Notes under the pieces: model-generated
Database searches by the model: none
Seen by the model: the letters and a program-made list of their open reading frames with translations, nothing else
What the model was told of the DNA's origin: nothing
Position numbers and translations under genes: made by a program
Assembly: GCF_900114845.1 (NCBI RefSeq)
Contig: NZ_FOUK01000002.1
Coordinates: forward strand, 434,001-498,000
Direction: 5' to 3'
DNA from: Pimelobacter simplex
GTDB lineage: Bacteria > Actinomycetota > Actinomycetes > Propionibacteriales > Nocardioidaceae
DNA length: 64,000 bases
Shown here: positions 7,561 to 17,158 of the stretch, piece after piece
How the letters are laid out: the number at the start of each line of letters is the position of its first letter
Numbering within the stretch: position 1 is the stretch's first letter

Positions 7561-8153
7561 CACGCCCCCTCCTTGCCGCGGCTGACGTCGAACCCGAAGA
7601 CCTGCCAGCCACCCTTCACCGGCGTCAGCAGCAGCCGGCCGGTGACCTGCTCGGTGCGCTCTCCCCCGCCGCTCAGCGCCAGGCCGATGCGCACCCGTGC
7701 GGTCGCCCCGGCGGCCCGGCCGTCGACGCCCAGGACGTCGACCCGGACCCGGCGCTCGGTGATCTCGACCGCGCTGAGGTCGGCGCCGACGGCGGCGTTG
7801 CTCATCACGCCCGGCTGGCGCTGGGCCAGCTTGCGGGCGTCGCGGGTGAACCCGGCGAAGGCCGGGCCGAAGTCGGTGCGCGGGTAGTCGCCGCCGTAGG
7901 CGCCGTCGACCCAGGTGTCGACGGCCGCGCTGACCGCGGCCACGACGGCGTCCGCCTTGGCCTTGCCGAGCCGCCCCCGGACCTTGCCGAGCCGGGCGTC
8001 GGTCGGGACCTGCTCGGTCGCGTGGCCGGACGGCTCGGGGCCGCTCGGCGCACCTTTCTCGTCGCCTCCCGAGCACCCGCTCAGGGCCAGGACCAGGACC
8101 GTGACGACGGCCACTTTCCGGGCGCGATCCGCTCTGCTCAGCACCTTCGGCAC
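7560..8153 (-). CDS. putative lipoprotein coupled to LCP protein
   Basis: The GTG at 8153 gives 197 residues with a short positive N-terminus, a hydrophobic segment (VAVVTVLVLALSGC) and a clear lipobox LSGC, so it is probably lipid-anchored outside the membrane. A longer reading from an ATG at 8204 places the signal peptide too far from the N-terminus. After a Gly/Pro/Ser linker comes a domain with VDTWVDGAYGGDYPRTDFGPAFAGFT and a beta-rich C-terminus ending GGWQVFGFDVSRG. I do not recognise a named family. The stop overlaps the LCP start, suggesting a partner role in cell-wall polymer attachment. Confidence 0.7.
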   Translation of the reverse strand: MPKVLSRADRARKVAVVTVLVLALSGCSGGDEKGAPSGPEPSGHATEQVPTDARLGKVRGRLGKAKADAVVAAVSAAVDTWVDGAYGGDYPRTDFGPAFAGFTRDARKLAQRQPGVMSNAAVGADLSAVEITERRVRVDVLGVDGRAAGATARVRIGLALSGGGERTEQVTGRLLLTPVKGGWQVFGFDVSRGKEGA

Positions 8154-8326
8154 CCCCGTTCGCTCCACCCCCGGTACCCGGGCGGAATGTCTGATGCGCA
8201 ACACCCTGCCTCAAAGGGTGACCGAGGGTCGGTATTTGCTTCGGCAGGGGACTAGCCTTGGCGGTCGACAGCACCCGCTACCGGTACGCGGGTCGGAGCA
8301 GCTCATCGGAAGAGGCGAAGCACGTC

Positions 8327-11300
8327 GTGACGCAGTCGTCAGACCAGTCCACCGGATCACCCGTTCCTGCGGACTTCGGAGCCAACGAGTGGCTCGTGGA
8401 GGAGATGAAGGAGCGGTTCGAGGCCGACCCCGGCAGCGTCGATGCCGCCTGGGCCGCCTTCTTCAAGAACAACGGCGCCACGGCCGCCAACGGGACGACG
8501 GCGACGGCCACCACGACGGCCACCACGACGGCCACCGCGGCCGCGCCCGCCGCCGCGGCCCCGGCAGCGCCGGCCGCCCCGGCCGCCCCGGCCGCCCCCA
8601 CGCCGAAGGCGACCCCCGCTCCCCAGGTCAGCCCTGCCTCCACGACGACGCCCACGCCGCCCAAGGCCGACGCGCCCAAGCCCACCCCCAAGGACGCCCC
8701 GCGTCCCGCGCCGGTCACCGCCAGCGACGAGCCGACGCTGACCGTGCTCCGCGGCATCCCGGCCGCCACGGCCAAGAACATGGACATCTCGCTGTCGGTC
8801 CCGACGGCGACCTCGGTGCGCAACATCCCGGTCAAGCTCCTGTGGGACAACCGCATCGTCATCAACAGCCACCTCAAGCGCGCCCGCGGCGGCAAGGTGT
8901 CGTTCACCCACCTCATCGGCTACGCGATCGTCAAGGCGATCAAGGCGCTGCCGGCGATGAACAACACCTTCGACGAGATCGACGGCAAGCCGACCATGGT
9001 GACGCCGGCCCACATCAACCTGGGCCTGGCCATCGACCAGCAGAAGAAGGACGGCACCCGCCAGCTGGTCGCCCCCAGCATCAAGGCGTGCGAGTCGATG
9101 GACTTCGCGCAGTTCTGGACGGCGTACGAGGAGATCGTGCGCAAGGCCAAGGACAACAAGCTGACCATGGAGGACTACTCCGGCACGACGGTCAGCCTCA
9201 CCAACGTCGGCGGCCTCGGCACCAACAACTCGGTGCCGCGCCTCATGCAGGGTCAGGCCGCCATCATCGGCGTCGGCTCGATGGACTACCCGCCGGAGTT
9301 CCAGGGCGCCTCCGACGAGACGATCGCGCGCAACGCGATCTCGCGGATCATGACGATGACCTCGACCTACGACCACCGCGTCATCCAGGGCGCGCAGTCG
9401 GGCGAGTTCCTCGGTCAGGTGCACCGCTACCTGCTGGGTGAGGACGGCTTCTACGACGAGATCTTCCGCGCGCTGCGCATCCCGTACGAGCCGATCCGCT
9501 GGAACAACGACATCGCGACCTCGCACGACGACGAGATCGACAAGCAGGCGCGCATCCTCGAGCTGATCCACGCCTACCGCGTGCGCGGCCACCTGATGGC
9601 CGACACCGACCCGCTCGAGTACAAGCAGCGCAGCCACCCCGACCTGCGCATCGAGTCGCACGGCCTGACCCTGTGGGACCTCGACCGCGAGTTCCCGACC
9701 GGCTCGTTCGGCGGCGGCGACCGGCGCTTCATGAAGCTGCGCCACATCCTCGGCATCCTGCGCGACTCCTACTGCCGCACCACCGGCATCGAGTACATGC
9801 ACATCATGGACCCCGAGCAGCGCCGCTGGATCCAGGAGCGGGTCGAGCAGCCGCACAGCAAGCCGCCCCGCGAGGAGCAGCTGCGGATCCTGCTGAAGCT
9901 CAACCAGGCCGAGGCCTTCGAGACCTTCCTGCAGACCAAGTTCGTCGGCCAGAAGAGGTTCTCGCTCGAGGGCGGCGAGACGACCGTCCCGGTCGTCGAC
10001 GAGATCGCCGAGGCAGCCGCGCAGGCCGGCCTCGACGAGGTCACCATCGGCATGGCCCACCGCGGCCGGCTCAACATCCTCGCCAACATCGTCGGCAAGT
10101 CCTACAACCAGATCTTCCGCGAGTTCGAGGGCAACATCGACCCGCGCACGGTCCAGGGCTCCGGCGACGTGAAGTACCACCTGGGCGCCGAGGGCGCCTT
10201 CGTGGCCGGCACCGGCGAGACCATCAAGGTCTCCGTCGCCGCGAACCCGTCGCACCTCGAGACGGTCGACCCGGTCCTCGAGGGCATCGCGCGCGCCAAG
10301 CAGGACGTGCTCAACCGCGGCCAGGAGTTCCCGGTGCTGCCGCTGCTCCTGCACGGCGACGCCGCGTTCGCCGGCCAGGGCGTGGTCGCCGAGACGCTCA
10401 ACCTCTCGCAGCTGCGCGGCTACCGCACCGGCGGCACGGTCCACCTGGTCATCAACAACCAGGTCGGCTTCACCACCTCGCCGGGCTCGTCGCGCTCGAC
10501 CCTCTACGCCACCGACGTGGCCCGGATGATCCAGGCGCCCATCTTCCACGTCAACGGCGACGACCCCGAGGCGTGCATCCGCGTCGCGCGGCTGGCCTTC
10601 GAGTACCGCCAGGCCTTCCACAGCGACGTCGTCATCGACCTCGTCTGCTACCGCCGCCGCGGGCACAACGAGGGCGACGACCCGTCGTACACGCAGCCGC
10701 TGATGTACGACCTGATCGAGCAGAAGCGGTCGGTGCGCAAGCTCTACACCGAGTCGCTGATCGGTCGTGGCGACATCACGATCGAGGAGGCCGAGCAGGT
10801 CCTGCGCGACTACCAGCAGCAGCTGGAGCGGGTCTTCACCGAGGTCCGCGAGGCGTCCACGGCGCCCAAGGAGTGGACCACGGTCCCCGACTACCCGGAC
10901 AAGACGGCGGGCGAGACCCAGACGGCCGTGTCGGCCGAGGTGCTCAAGCGCATCGCCGACGCCTACGTCACCCCGCCCGACGGCTTCACCGTCCACCCGA
11001 AGGTGATGCCGCAGCTGCAGCGTCGCGCCGCGGCCATCGCCGACGGCCCGATCGACTGGGGCACCGGCGAGATCCTCGCCTTCGGCTCGCTGCTCATGGA
11101 GGGCCGCCCGGTCCGCCTGGCCGGCCAGGACTCGCGCCGCGGCACGTTCGTGTCCCGCTTCGCGACGATCATCGACCGGCACAACGCCGACGAGTGGACG
11201 CCGCTGGCCAACCTCACCGAGGACCAGGCGAAGTTCTTCGTCTACGACAGCCTGCTCTCCGAGTACGCCGCCCTCGGCTTCGAGTACGGCTACTCGGTGG

Positions 11301-12064
11301 CGCGTCCCGACGCGCTGGTGCTGTGGGAGGCGCAGTTCGGCGACTTCGTCAACGGCGCCCAGTCGGTCATCGACGAGTACATCTCCGCGGGCAAGACCAA
11401 GTGGGGCCAGGACTCCGGCGTGGTGCTCCTGCTCCCCCACGGCTACGAGGGCCAGGGCGCCGACCACTCGTCGGCGCGCATCGAGCGCTTCCTCACGCTG
11501 TGCGCGGACGACGCCATGCTCGTCGCCCAGCCGTCGACCCCGGCTTCGTACTTCCACCTGCTGCGCCGCCACTCCCTCGGCGGCGAGCACAAGCCGCTCA
11601 TCGTCTTCACCCCGAAGTCGATGCTCAAGCGCAAGGAGGCGGCCTCGCACCCCGCCGACTTCACCAGCGGCGACTTCCGCCCGGTGATCGGCGACGCCGC
11701 GGCCGAGCCGGGCAAGGTCTCCACGGTGCTGTTGGTCTCCGGCCGGCTCACCTGGGACCTCATGGTCGAGCGCAAGAAGAGCGAGCGCGACGACGTCGCG
11801 ATCCTGCGCGTCGAGCAGCTCTACCCGTGGCCGATCGAGGAGATCAAGGCCGAGCTCGCGAAGTACCCGGACGCCCGGGTCAAGTGGGTCCAGGACGAGC
11901 CCTTCAACCAGGGCCCGTGGCCGTCGTACCACCTCAACGTGGTGCCCGAGCTCGGCCGCGCGGTCGAGCCGGTCACCCGGGCGGCCTCCTCCACCACCGC
12001 GGTCGGCACGATCAAGCGGCACGCGGCGGAGCAGGCGGACCTGATCGAGCGCGCGTTCGCCTGA
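8327..12064 (+). CDS. kgd: multifunctional 2-oxoglutarate metabolism enzyme (Kgd/SucA)
   Basis: The 1245-residue product is the actinobacterial fusion of an E2-type acyltransferase domain with the thiamine-diphosphate E1 of 2-oxoglutarate dehydrogenase. An N-terminal segment ([11 protein letters not shown]) and an Ala/Pro/Thr linker precede the acyltransferase domain, whose catalytic His is near residue 350 ([17 protein letters not shown]). The E1 part has GMAHRGRLN, the TPP motif [12 protein letters not shown] near residue 677 followed by NNQVGF, and [14 protein letters not shown]. As in mycobacteria, it lacks a lipoyl domain and would use lipoyl-E2 from another complex. It acts in the TCA cycle and can also make succinate semialdehyde or 2-hydroxy-3-oxoadipate. 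The GTG start at 8327 gives [22 protein letters not shown]. The next gene starts in its stop codon. Confidence 0.96.
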   Translation: MTQSSDQSTGSPVPADFGANEWLVEEMKERFEADPGSVDAAWAAFFKNNGATAANGTTATATTTATTTATAAAPAAAAPAAPAAPAAPAAPTPKATPAPQVSPASTTTPTPPKADAPKPTPKDAPRPAPVTASDEPTLTVLRGIPAATAKNMDISLSVPTATSVRNIPVKLLWDNRIVINSHLKRARGGKVSFTHLIGYAIVKAIKALPAMNNTFDEIDGKPTMVTPAHINLGLAIDQQKKDGTRQLVAPSIKACESMDFAQFWTAYEEIVRKAKDNKLTMEDYSGTTVSLTNVGGLGTNNSVPRLMQGQAAIIGVGSMDYPPEFQGASDETIARNAISRIMTMTSTYDHRVIQGAQSGEFLGQVHRYLLGEDGFYDEIFRALRIPYEPIRWNNDIATSHDDEIDKQARILELIHAYRVRGHLMADTDPLEYKQRSHPDLRIESHGLTLWDLDREFPTGSFGGGDRRFMKLRHILGILRDSYCRTTGIEYMHIMDPEQRRWIQERVEQPHSKPPREEQLRILLKLNQAEAFETFLQTKFVGQKRFSLEGGETTVPVVDEIAEAAAQAGLDEVTIGMAHRGRLNILANIVGKSYNQIFREFEGNIDPRTVQGSGDVKYHLGAEGAFVAGTGETIKVSVAANPSHLETVDPVLEGIARAKQDVLNRGQEFPVLPLLLHGDAAFAGQGVVAETLNLSQLRGYRTGGTVHLVINNQVGFTTSPGSSRSTLYATDVARMIQAPIFHVNGDDPEACIRVARLAFEYRQAFHSDVVIDLVCYRRRGHNEGDDPSYTQPLMYDLIEQKRSVRKLYTESLIGRGDITIEEAEQVLRDYQQQLERVFTEVREASTAPKEWTTVPDYPDKTAGETQTAVSAEVLKRIADAYVTPPDGFTVHPKVMPQLQRRAAAIADGPIDWGTGEILAFGSLLMEGRPVRLAGQDSRRGTFVSRFATIIDRHNADEWTPLANLTEDQAKFFVYDSLLSEYAALGFEYGYSVARPDALVLWEAQFGDFVNGAQSVIDEYISAGKTKWGQDSGVVLLLPHGYEGQGADHSSARIERFLTLCADDAMLVAQPSTPASYFHLLRRHSLGGEHKPLIVFTPKSMLKRKEAASHPADFTSGDFRPVIGDAAAEPGKVSTVLLVSGRLTWDLMVERKKSERDDVAILRVEQLYPWPIEEIKAELAKYPDARVKWVQDEPFNQGPWPSYHLNVVPELGRAVEPVTRAASSTTAVGTIKRHAAEQADLIERAFA

Positions 12065-12240
12065 TGTACTTCACCGATCGCGGGATCGAGGAGCTCCAGC
12101 AGCGCCGGGGTGACGAGGAGGTCACCCTGGCGTGGCTCGGCGAGCGGCTCCAGGAGTTCGTCGACGTGCACCCGGACTTCGAGACGCCGATCGAGCGCTT
12201 CGCCACCTGGTTGGCCCGGCTCGACGATCCCGAGGACTGA
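12064..12240 (+). CDS. small conserved protein (DUF6104-like) coupled to kgd
   Basis: This is a 58-residue acidic, helical protein beginning [20 protein letters not shown] and containing TLAWLGERLQEFVD and FATWLARLDD. Proteins of this form are conserved directly downstream of kgd in many actinobacteria, and I believe they are catalogued as DUF6104. Its ATG shares bases with the kgd stop (TGATG), so translation is coupled. No function is known to me; the position suggests a role linked to the Kgd enzyme. It has no cysteines, membrane segment or signal peptide. Confidence 0.8.
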   Translation: MYFTDRGIEELQQRRGDEEVTLAWLGERLQEFVDVHPDFETPIERFATWLARLDDPED

Positions 12241-12247
12241 GTCCAGC

Positions 12248-12745
12248 GTGACCGGCGAGGTGCTCGTCGTCGACTGGTCGGGTGAGGAGCACGAGGGCCA
12301 GCTCGCGGCGTTCGTCGCCGGGCGGCTGCGTGCCCTCGGCGTGGGGGTCGGCGGGGATGGCGCCGGCGACCTCGACCTCGGCTCCGGCCCCGCGTACGAC
12401 GACCCGGCGGCCCGCCGCGGCGACGTCGTCCCGCGGGTACTGGACCACCTCGCCGAGCGGGTCCGCGCCCACGGCCGCACGCTGGCCGTGCGGGACGAGG
12501 GCGACGACGCCTACCACGTCCTGGTGCTCGACGCCGGTGAGGTCCCGCACCCACCGGTCCGGGCCTGGGGCGCTCCGGCCGGTGCCGGCGGCGGACTCGT
12601 CAGCCTGACCTGCCCCGCCTGCGGCAGCATGCAGGTCTGGGACCTGCCGCCCGGCGAGACGCTGGCAGACGAGGCCTGCGACTGCGGCACGCCGCTGTTC
12701 GACGACGACGCCCGGCCGCTGCCGGGCGTCGTCGTCGACTCCTGA
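12248..12745 (+). CDS. hypothetical protein with C-terminal zinc-ribbon-like cysteines
   Basis: The GTG at 12248 gives 165 residues. The N-terminal two thirds are acidic and begin TGEVLVVDWSGEEHEGQLAAF. The C-terminus has two cysteine pairs, CPAC and, 24 residues later, CDC, around a WDLPPGE segment, which looks like a small metal-binding ribbon. I do not recognise a family. It follows the DUF6104-like gene by 7 bp and probably ends the kgd transcript. Its stop lies 7 bp from the stop of the convergent MMPL gene. Confidence 0.65.
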   Translation: MTGEVLVVDWSGEEHEGQLAAFVAGRLRALGVGVGGDGAGDLDLGSGPAYDDPAARRGDVVPRVLDHLAERVRAHGRTLAVRDEGDDAYHVLVLDAGEVPHPPVRAWGAPAGAGGGLVSLTCPACGSMQVWDLPPGETLADEACDCGTPLFDDDARPLPGVVVDS

Positions 12746-12752
12746 CCCGCGC

Positions 12753-14870
12753 TCAGGCCGGTGCGCGCACCGGCCCTGCCTCGGACAGCCCGACCCGGCG
12801 GTGCAGCGCGCGCAGCGGGCGCGGCGCCCACCAGGCCCGCTCCCCCAGCAGCCGGACGGCGGCCGGCAGCAGCACGCCCCGGATCAGGGTCGCGTCGATC
12901 AGGATCGCCAGCCCGGTGCCGAGCCCGAAGAACTGGATGAAGCTGACCGAGCTCACCAGGAAGGCGAAGAAGCTGATCGCGATGAGCGCGGCGGCAGTAC
13001 TGACGATCCGGCCGGTGTGGGCCAGGCCGTGCACGAGCGCCTCCTCGTTGCCCAGGCCGCGGTCGCGCATCTCCTTGATCCGGCCCATCACGAACACCTC
13101 GTAGTCCATCGACAGGCCGAAGGCGACGCAGAAGAGCAGCACCATCATCGAGCTGTCCATCGGCTGCGGCGTGAACCCGAGCAGCCCGGAGAGATGGCCG
13201 TCCTGGAACACCCAGACCATGGCGCCGAGCGTCGCGGCGAGCCCGACGGCGTTGAGCAGGAGGGCGCGGACCGGCTGGATCACGCTGCCGGTGAACAGGA
13301 ACAGGATCACCAGCGTGCTCAGCACCAGCCAGCCGGCGACGATCGGGAGCCGGTCGCCGATCCCGGTCATCTGGTCGTGCAGCTGGGCGGACGCCCCGCC
13401 CACGAGCGCCTCGGTCCCGGCGGGCGGGGCCACGCCGCGCACGTCCTGGACGAGGTCGCGTGCGGCCGCCGAGCGCGGGTCGAGGTCGGTGACGACCGAG
13501 AGCAGGTCGGAGCCCGCGCCGCGCCGGGTGTCCACGCGGACGACGTCCGGCAGGGCGCCGAGCCGGCTGGCGTAGGCGGCCAGGTCGGGGTCGTCGAGCG
13601 ACGCGGTGGTGACCACCTCGATCGGGTGCGTGCCGTCGCCGGCGAACTCCGAGCGCAGCGCGTCGCCGGCCTGCCGGCTCGAGGCGCTGGAGGGCAGCAC
13701 CCGGTCGTCGGGCGTGCCGAGCGAGATCCCGGCCAGCGGCAGGGCGAGCACGACCAGACCGGCGAGCACCGGCAGTGCGCTCAGCACCGGGTGCCGGACG
13801 ACGAACCGGGCCAGGCGCGCCCACGACGGGGCCTCCTCGCCCCGGATCCCGCGCACCTTCGGGATCCGCCAGGCGTCGATCCGGTCGCCGAGCAGGAAGA
13901 GGCCCGCGGGCAGGAGCAGGACGGCGCTGAACGCGGTGATGAGCATGACGCCGATGCCGGCGTAGGCGAACGAGCGCAGGAAGTACATCGGGAAGACGAG
14001 GAGCGAGGCGAGCGCCACCGCCACCGTGGTCGCGCTGAACACGATGGTGCGCCCGGCGGTCTCGACCGCCCGCCGCACGGCGGCGTCGTGAGCGTGCCCG
14101 GCCGCGCGCTCCTCGCGCACCCGGGCGACCATGAGCAGCCCGTAGTCGACGGCCAGGCCCAGCCCCAGACCGGTGGTGAGGTTGACCGCGTAGATCGACA
14201 CGTCCGTCATCGAGCCGAGCACGGAGAGCTCGGCGAACGTCCCGAGGATGGCGACCAGGCCGATGCCGAGGGTGACCAGCGCGCCGACGACGTTGCCGAA
14301 GGCGAGCACGAGCAGGACCAGGATGAGCGGGATCGCGATGCTCTCGGCGAGCCCGAGATCCTGGCCGATCTGGCCGCCGATCTCCTCGCCGACGACCTCG
14401 GAGCCGCCGACGTGCACGTCGATCGGCCCGTCCGCGCCGGCGTAGTGGTCGAGCACGGCCGCCGGGTCGGCGTCGGTGCCCGGGGCGATCGCGGCGGTGA
14501 TGAGCGCGTGGCCGCCATCGGTCGAGCGCAGCGGCGGCGCCTGCCCGTCGTAGTACGACGCCACGTCGGCCAGGTCCGGGTCGGCGCGGAGCCGCTCGGT
14601 GAGCGCGGTGCCCGCGGCCGCGGCGGCGGGGCTGTCGACGTCGCCGTCGGCGGCCTCGACCACGAAGACGTAGTCGGCGCTGCCCCCGAACCGGTCGGCG
14701 AGCAGCGTGGCGGCGCGGCTGCTGTCGGAGGCGGGGTCGTCGAAGCCCTGCGTCTCCAGCTTGCCGAAGGCGCCGATGCCGACGTAGGCGGCGATGAGCA
14801 CGGCGAGCACGCCGAGCCCGAGCACCCACCGGGCGTGGGTGGTGACGAGTGTGCCGATCCTGCGGAACAT
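12753..14870 (-). CDS. MMPL-family (RND superfamily) transporter
   Basis: The 705-residue product has two repeats, each a transmembrane helix, an extracytoplasmic domain and a bundle of about five helices. Helix 1 is VLGLGVLAVLIAAYVGIG. The conserved proton-relay segments GLGLAVDYGLLMVARVREE and, in the second half, FGLSMDYEVFVMGRIKE mark it as an MMPL protein. Mycobacterial relatives export lipids; others export drugs. The ATG at 14870 has an AGGAG ribosome-binding site. A TetR-family gene is divergent, 82 bp away, and probably represses it. The substrate is not evident. Confidence 0.93.
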   Translation of the reverse strand: MFRRIGTLVTTHARWVLGLGVLAVLIAAYVGIGAFGKLETQGFDDPASDSSRAATLLADRFGGSADYVFVVEAADGDVDSPAAAAAGTALTERLRADPDLADVASYYDGQAPPLRSTDGGHALITAAIAPGTDADPAAVLDHYAGADGPIDVHVGGSEVVGEEIGGQIGQDLGLAESIAIPLILVLLVLAFGNVVGALVTLGIGLVAILGTFAELSVLGSMTDVSIYAVNLTTGLGLGLAVDYGLLMVARVREERAAGHAHDAAVRRAVETAGRTIVFSATTVAVALASLLVFPMYFLRSFAYAGIGVMLITAFSAVLLLPAGLFLLGDRIDAWRIPKVRGIRGEEAPSWARLARFVVRHPVLSALPVLAGLVVLALPLAGISLGTPDDRVLPSSASSRQAGDALRSEFAGDGTHPIEVVTTASLDDPDLAAYASRLGALPDVVRVDTRRGAGSDLLSVVTDLDPRSAAARDLVQDVRGVAPPAGTEALVGGASAQLHDQMTGIGDRLPIVAGWLVLSTLVILFLFTGSVIQPVRALLLNAVGLAATLGAMVWVFQDGHLSGLLGFTPQPMDSSMMVLLFCVAFGLSMDYEVFVMGRIKEMRDRGLGNEEALVHGLAHTGRIVSTAAALIAISFFAFLVSSVSFIQFFGLGTGLAILIDATLIRGVLLPAAVRLLGERAWWAPRPLRALHRRVGLSEAGPVRAPA

Positions 14871-14904
14871 GGCGATCTCCTGGCGGGAAAGAATGTGGGT
14901 GGCT

Positions 14905-14930
14905 GTAAACTTTGCTGCCGTTAACTTGGC
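14905..14930. promoter_or_regulatory. 15-bp-period direct repeat between MMPL and tetR genes
   Basis: GTAAACTTTGC (14905-14915) and GTTAACTTGGC (14920-14930) are imperfect direct repeats matching at 9 of 11 positions. They lie in the AT-richer middle of the divergent intergenic region. This is a candidate promoter/operator for the TetR regulator; I see no perfect palindrome there. Confidence 0.4.
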
Positions 14931-14952
14931 ACGGATGTGTGCGGGTGTCAAC

Positions 14953-15606
14953 ATGTACGACGTGAGCACCTCGACGTCGTCCGGCAAGCGCGCCTACCAC
15001 CACGGCGACCTGCGCAACGCCCTCGTCCGCGCGGCCGCCGACCTCGCCGCGACCGGTGGCCCCGATGCGGTGACGATCCGGGGCGCGGCCCGCGAGGTCG
15101 GCGTGACGCCCACGGCGGCGTACCGGCACTTCGAGAACCAGGCCGACCTGCTCGACGCCGCCCGGGCCCTGGCGATGGACGGCATGGTCGCCGCGATGGC
15201 CGACTTCCTCGCCCAGGTGCCCGCCGACGGCGACCCCGTCGAGCGTGCCCTGGCCCGGCTGCGCTCGACCGGGCTGGGCTACATCCGCTTCGCGGTCGAG
15301 GAGCCCGGGGTCTTCCGCACCTGCTTCACCGGCCGGCTCGGCGGCGAGGCGGGCGGGATGCAGGACCCGGCGCCCTACGTCCTGCTGGGCGAGATGCTCG
15401 ACGAGCTGGTCGCGGTCGGCTACCTGGCCCCCGAGGACCGGCCCGACGCCGAGGCCGGCCCCTGGGCCGCCGTGCACGGGCTGGCGATGCTGCTCATCGA
15501 CGGCCCGCTGTGCGACCTCGGCGGTGCCGACCGGGAGGCCGCGATCGAGCGGACCCTCCAGCTCGTCACCCGCGGACTCGCGACGGGGCCGCGCGCGATG
15601 CCCTAG
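14953..15606 (+). CDS. TetR-family regulator divergent from MMPL transporter
   Basis: The 217-residue product has an N-terminal TetR helix-turn-helix: YHHGDLRNALVRAAADL, then AVTIRGAAREVGVTPTAAYRHF with the typical recognition helix. The C-terminal ligand domain contains a TetR_C-like segment (RSTGLGYIRFAVEEPGVFRTCF). The ATG at 14953 (MYDVSTSTSSGKRAY) is chosen because the helix-turn-helix follows directly. Being divergent from the MMPL gene, it is the likely local repressor, probably responding to a molecule the pump exports. The ligand is unknown. Confidence 0.88.
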   Translation: MYDVSTSTSSGKRAYHHGDLRNALVRAAADLAATGGPDAVTIRGAAREVGVTPTAAYRHFENQADLLDAARALAMDGMVAAMADFLAQVPADGDPVERALARLRSTGLGYIRFAVEEPGVFRTCFTGRLGGEAGGMQDPAPYVLLGEMLDELVAVGYLAPEDRPDAEAGPWAAVHGLAMLLIDGPLCDLGGADREAAIERTLQLVTRGLATGPRAMP

Positions 15607-15616
15607 GGTCACCCGC

Positions 15617-16291
15617 GTGAGCGAGGACCGGATCGACTACGCGGACTGGGGCGAGCGGTTCTTCGCCAGCGCGGTCACCGCCGAGCGGGTGCTGCGCGGC
15701 GTCAACGTGCTGGCCGGGCGCCCCATCGACGTCGGCCCGATGGGCGTGGGCCCGGGCCGGATCGCCAAGGTGACCGCCCAGGGCCGGATCGGCACCGCCA
15801 CCGGCGAGCGCACCGGCGCCGACCCGGTCTCCTTCCACGTCGACCTGCCCGTCGAGCTCGTCTTCACCATCGACCTCGGCATGGACAAGCAGCGCTTCGA
15901 CGCCGCCATCACCGTGCCGCTCGTGATCACCGCGCACGCCCGCGCGGACCTCGCGATCGCGCTCGACGTCGAGCCGCCGCGGCCGGCGCAGGTCGTCGTC
16001 CGGCTCAAGGCGCAGGGCCTGCGCGCCTCGCTGACGAGCCGGGCCGCGAACGTCGAGGGCGAGCTGCGCCGCTTCGTCGCCAAGTACGTCGCCCGCGAGC
16101 TCGACCAGCCCTACGTGCGCCAGGCGACCCTGATCGACGTCGCCGGCGCCGTCGAGCGCGCTGCCGCCGGGCTCGGCCCGCGGGCCGAGAGCCCGATCGC
16201 CGACGAGCTCACCGACGCGCTGCCGGCGGCGATGGAGGCCGAGCTGGAGCAGACCGCCCAGCTCCTGCTGGAGGAGGAACCCGAGTCGTGA
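15617..16291 (+). CDS. conserved hypothetical protein, 224 aa
   Basis: The GTG at 15617 gives a cytoplasmic protein with an N-terminal helical part (DYADWGERFFASAVTAERVLRGVNVLAG), a central beta-rich part (VSFHVDLPVELVFTIDLGMDKQRFDAAITVPLVI) and an acidic helical tail (ELEQTAQLLLEEEPES). It has no signal peptide and no cysteines. I do not recognise the family. It starts 10 bp after the tetR stop and overlaps the next gene by GTGA, so it is translationally coupled to the acetoacetate-decarboxylase-like protein. Confidence 0.65.
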   Translation: MSEDRIDYADWGERFFASAVTAERVLRGVNVLAGRPIDVGPMGVGPGRIAKVTAQGRIGTATGERTGADPVSFHVDLPVELVFTIDLGMDKQRFDAAITVPLVITAHARADLAIALDVEPPRPAQVVVRLKAQGLRASLTSRAANVEGELRRFVAKYVARELDQPYVRQATLIDVAGAVERAAAGLGPRAESPIADELTDALPAAMEAELEQTAQLLLEEEPES

Positions 16292-16893
16292 GCGTCTATC
16301 CCCCCGCGCCCTGGCACATGCACGGCTCGCTGTGGCTCTCCGTGTTCCGGCTCGGCGCCGACGTCGACGAGCGCCACCCCGCCGGCACGTACGGCGTCGC
16401 GCTGGTCTCGTACGAGGAGCCCAGCCCGCTGACCTACCACGAGCTCCTGCTCGCGCGGACGGTGAAGAACAGCGCCGGCAAGGGTGCGGTGACCATCACC
16501 GACATCTGGGTCGACTCCCCTGCCTCGCAGGCCGGCGGCCGCGAGCTGTGGGCGATCCCCAAGGAGCTCTGCGACTTCGACCTCGAGACGTCGTTCCACG
16601 GCCCGGTCACCTCGACCGACTGGACCGCCACCGTCGAGCGCCGCCCGATCGTCGAGGCGAGCTTCACCGACGTCTCGCGTGCCGCGCTGCGGGTTCCGTT
16701 CACCGGACTCGTCGAGCAGCCCGGCATCCCCGAGCACCCCGAGACCGCCGACGTCACCATGAAGGGCAGTGCCAAGGCGCTGCCCTGCCGCGGCCGGTGG
16801 AGCTTCGCCGCGGACGGGCCGCTGGGCTTCCTGCAGGACGCCCGCCAGCTCGGCTCCTTCCGGATGTCAGGCTTCCGGCTGCGCTTCGAGTGA
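16288..16893 (+). CDS. acetoacetate decarboxylase-fold protein
   Basis: This 201-residue protein starts at a GTG overlapping the upstream stop. The pattern PAPWHMHGSLWLSVFRL, YEEPSPLTYHELLLAR, DIWVDSPASQAGGRELWAIPKELCDF resembles the acetoacetate decarboxylase superfamily, where the last block carries the Schiff-base lysine in true decarboxylases. A lysine is present in IPKEL. Many actinobacterial members have unknown substrates. It may act on a beta-keto acid or be a binding protein. Its 3' end overlaps the next, convergent gene by 27 bp. The superfamily is likely; the activity is unproven. Confidence 0.65.
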   Translation: MSVYPPAPWHMHGSLWLSVFRLGADVDERHPAGTYGVALVSYEEPSPLTYHELLLARTVKNSAGKGAVTITDIWVDSPASQAGGRELWAIPKELCDFDLETSFHGPVTSTDWTATVERRPIVEASFTDVSRAALRVPFTGLVEQPGIPEHPETADVTMKGSAKALPCRGRWSFAADGPLGFLQDARQLGSFRMSGFRLRFE

Positions 16894-17133
16894 GGCCGGC
16901 GGCGCCTCGTCGTCGCCGAGCTCCTCGACCTGGTCGGCGAGGGCCCGGCGCGAGGAGTCGCGGATCTCGAAGATCTCGGTGGCCAGGCCGCCGACCGCCG
17001 CGGCGACGTCGCCGACCGCTCGGGTCACGATCGTGGCGACCTCGCCGACGGTCTGGGCCGCCGCCTCGGCGCCGGCCTGCAGCGCGTCCTTGGTGATCTC
17101 GCCCCGGGTCAGGCGGTCGCGTCCGTCGGTCAT
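16867..17133 (-). CDS. small helical hypothetical protein
   Basis: This 88-residue protein is Ala/Glu-rich and predicted entirely helical (DALQAGAEAAAQTVGEVATIVTRAVGDVAAAVGG). The central stretch is amphipathic rather than membrane-spanning. It could be a small membrane-surface or coiled-coil protein. I do not recognise it. It lies 25 bp downstream of the desaturase stop and overlaps the acetoacetate-decarboxylase-like gene on the opposite strand. It could instead be a non-coding frame, but its composition is protein-like. Confidence 0.5.
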   Translation of the reverse strand: MTDGRDRLTRGEITKDALQAGAEAAAQTVGEVATIVTRAVGDVAAAVGGLATEIFEIRDSSRRALADQVEELGDDEAPPASLEAQPEA

Positions 17134-17158
17134 GCCGGCCAGTCTCCCCCGCGCGGGC

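Noticed and set aside
8357..12022. Very long open frame antisense to kgd (about 1220 codons)
   Set aside because: It mirrors the third-codon-position GC bias of kgd, has low-complexity Arg/Gly/Val/Asp composition and no recognisable domain.
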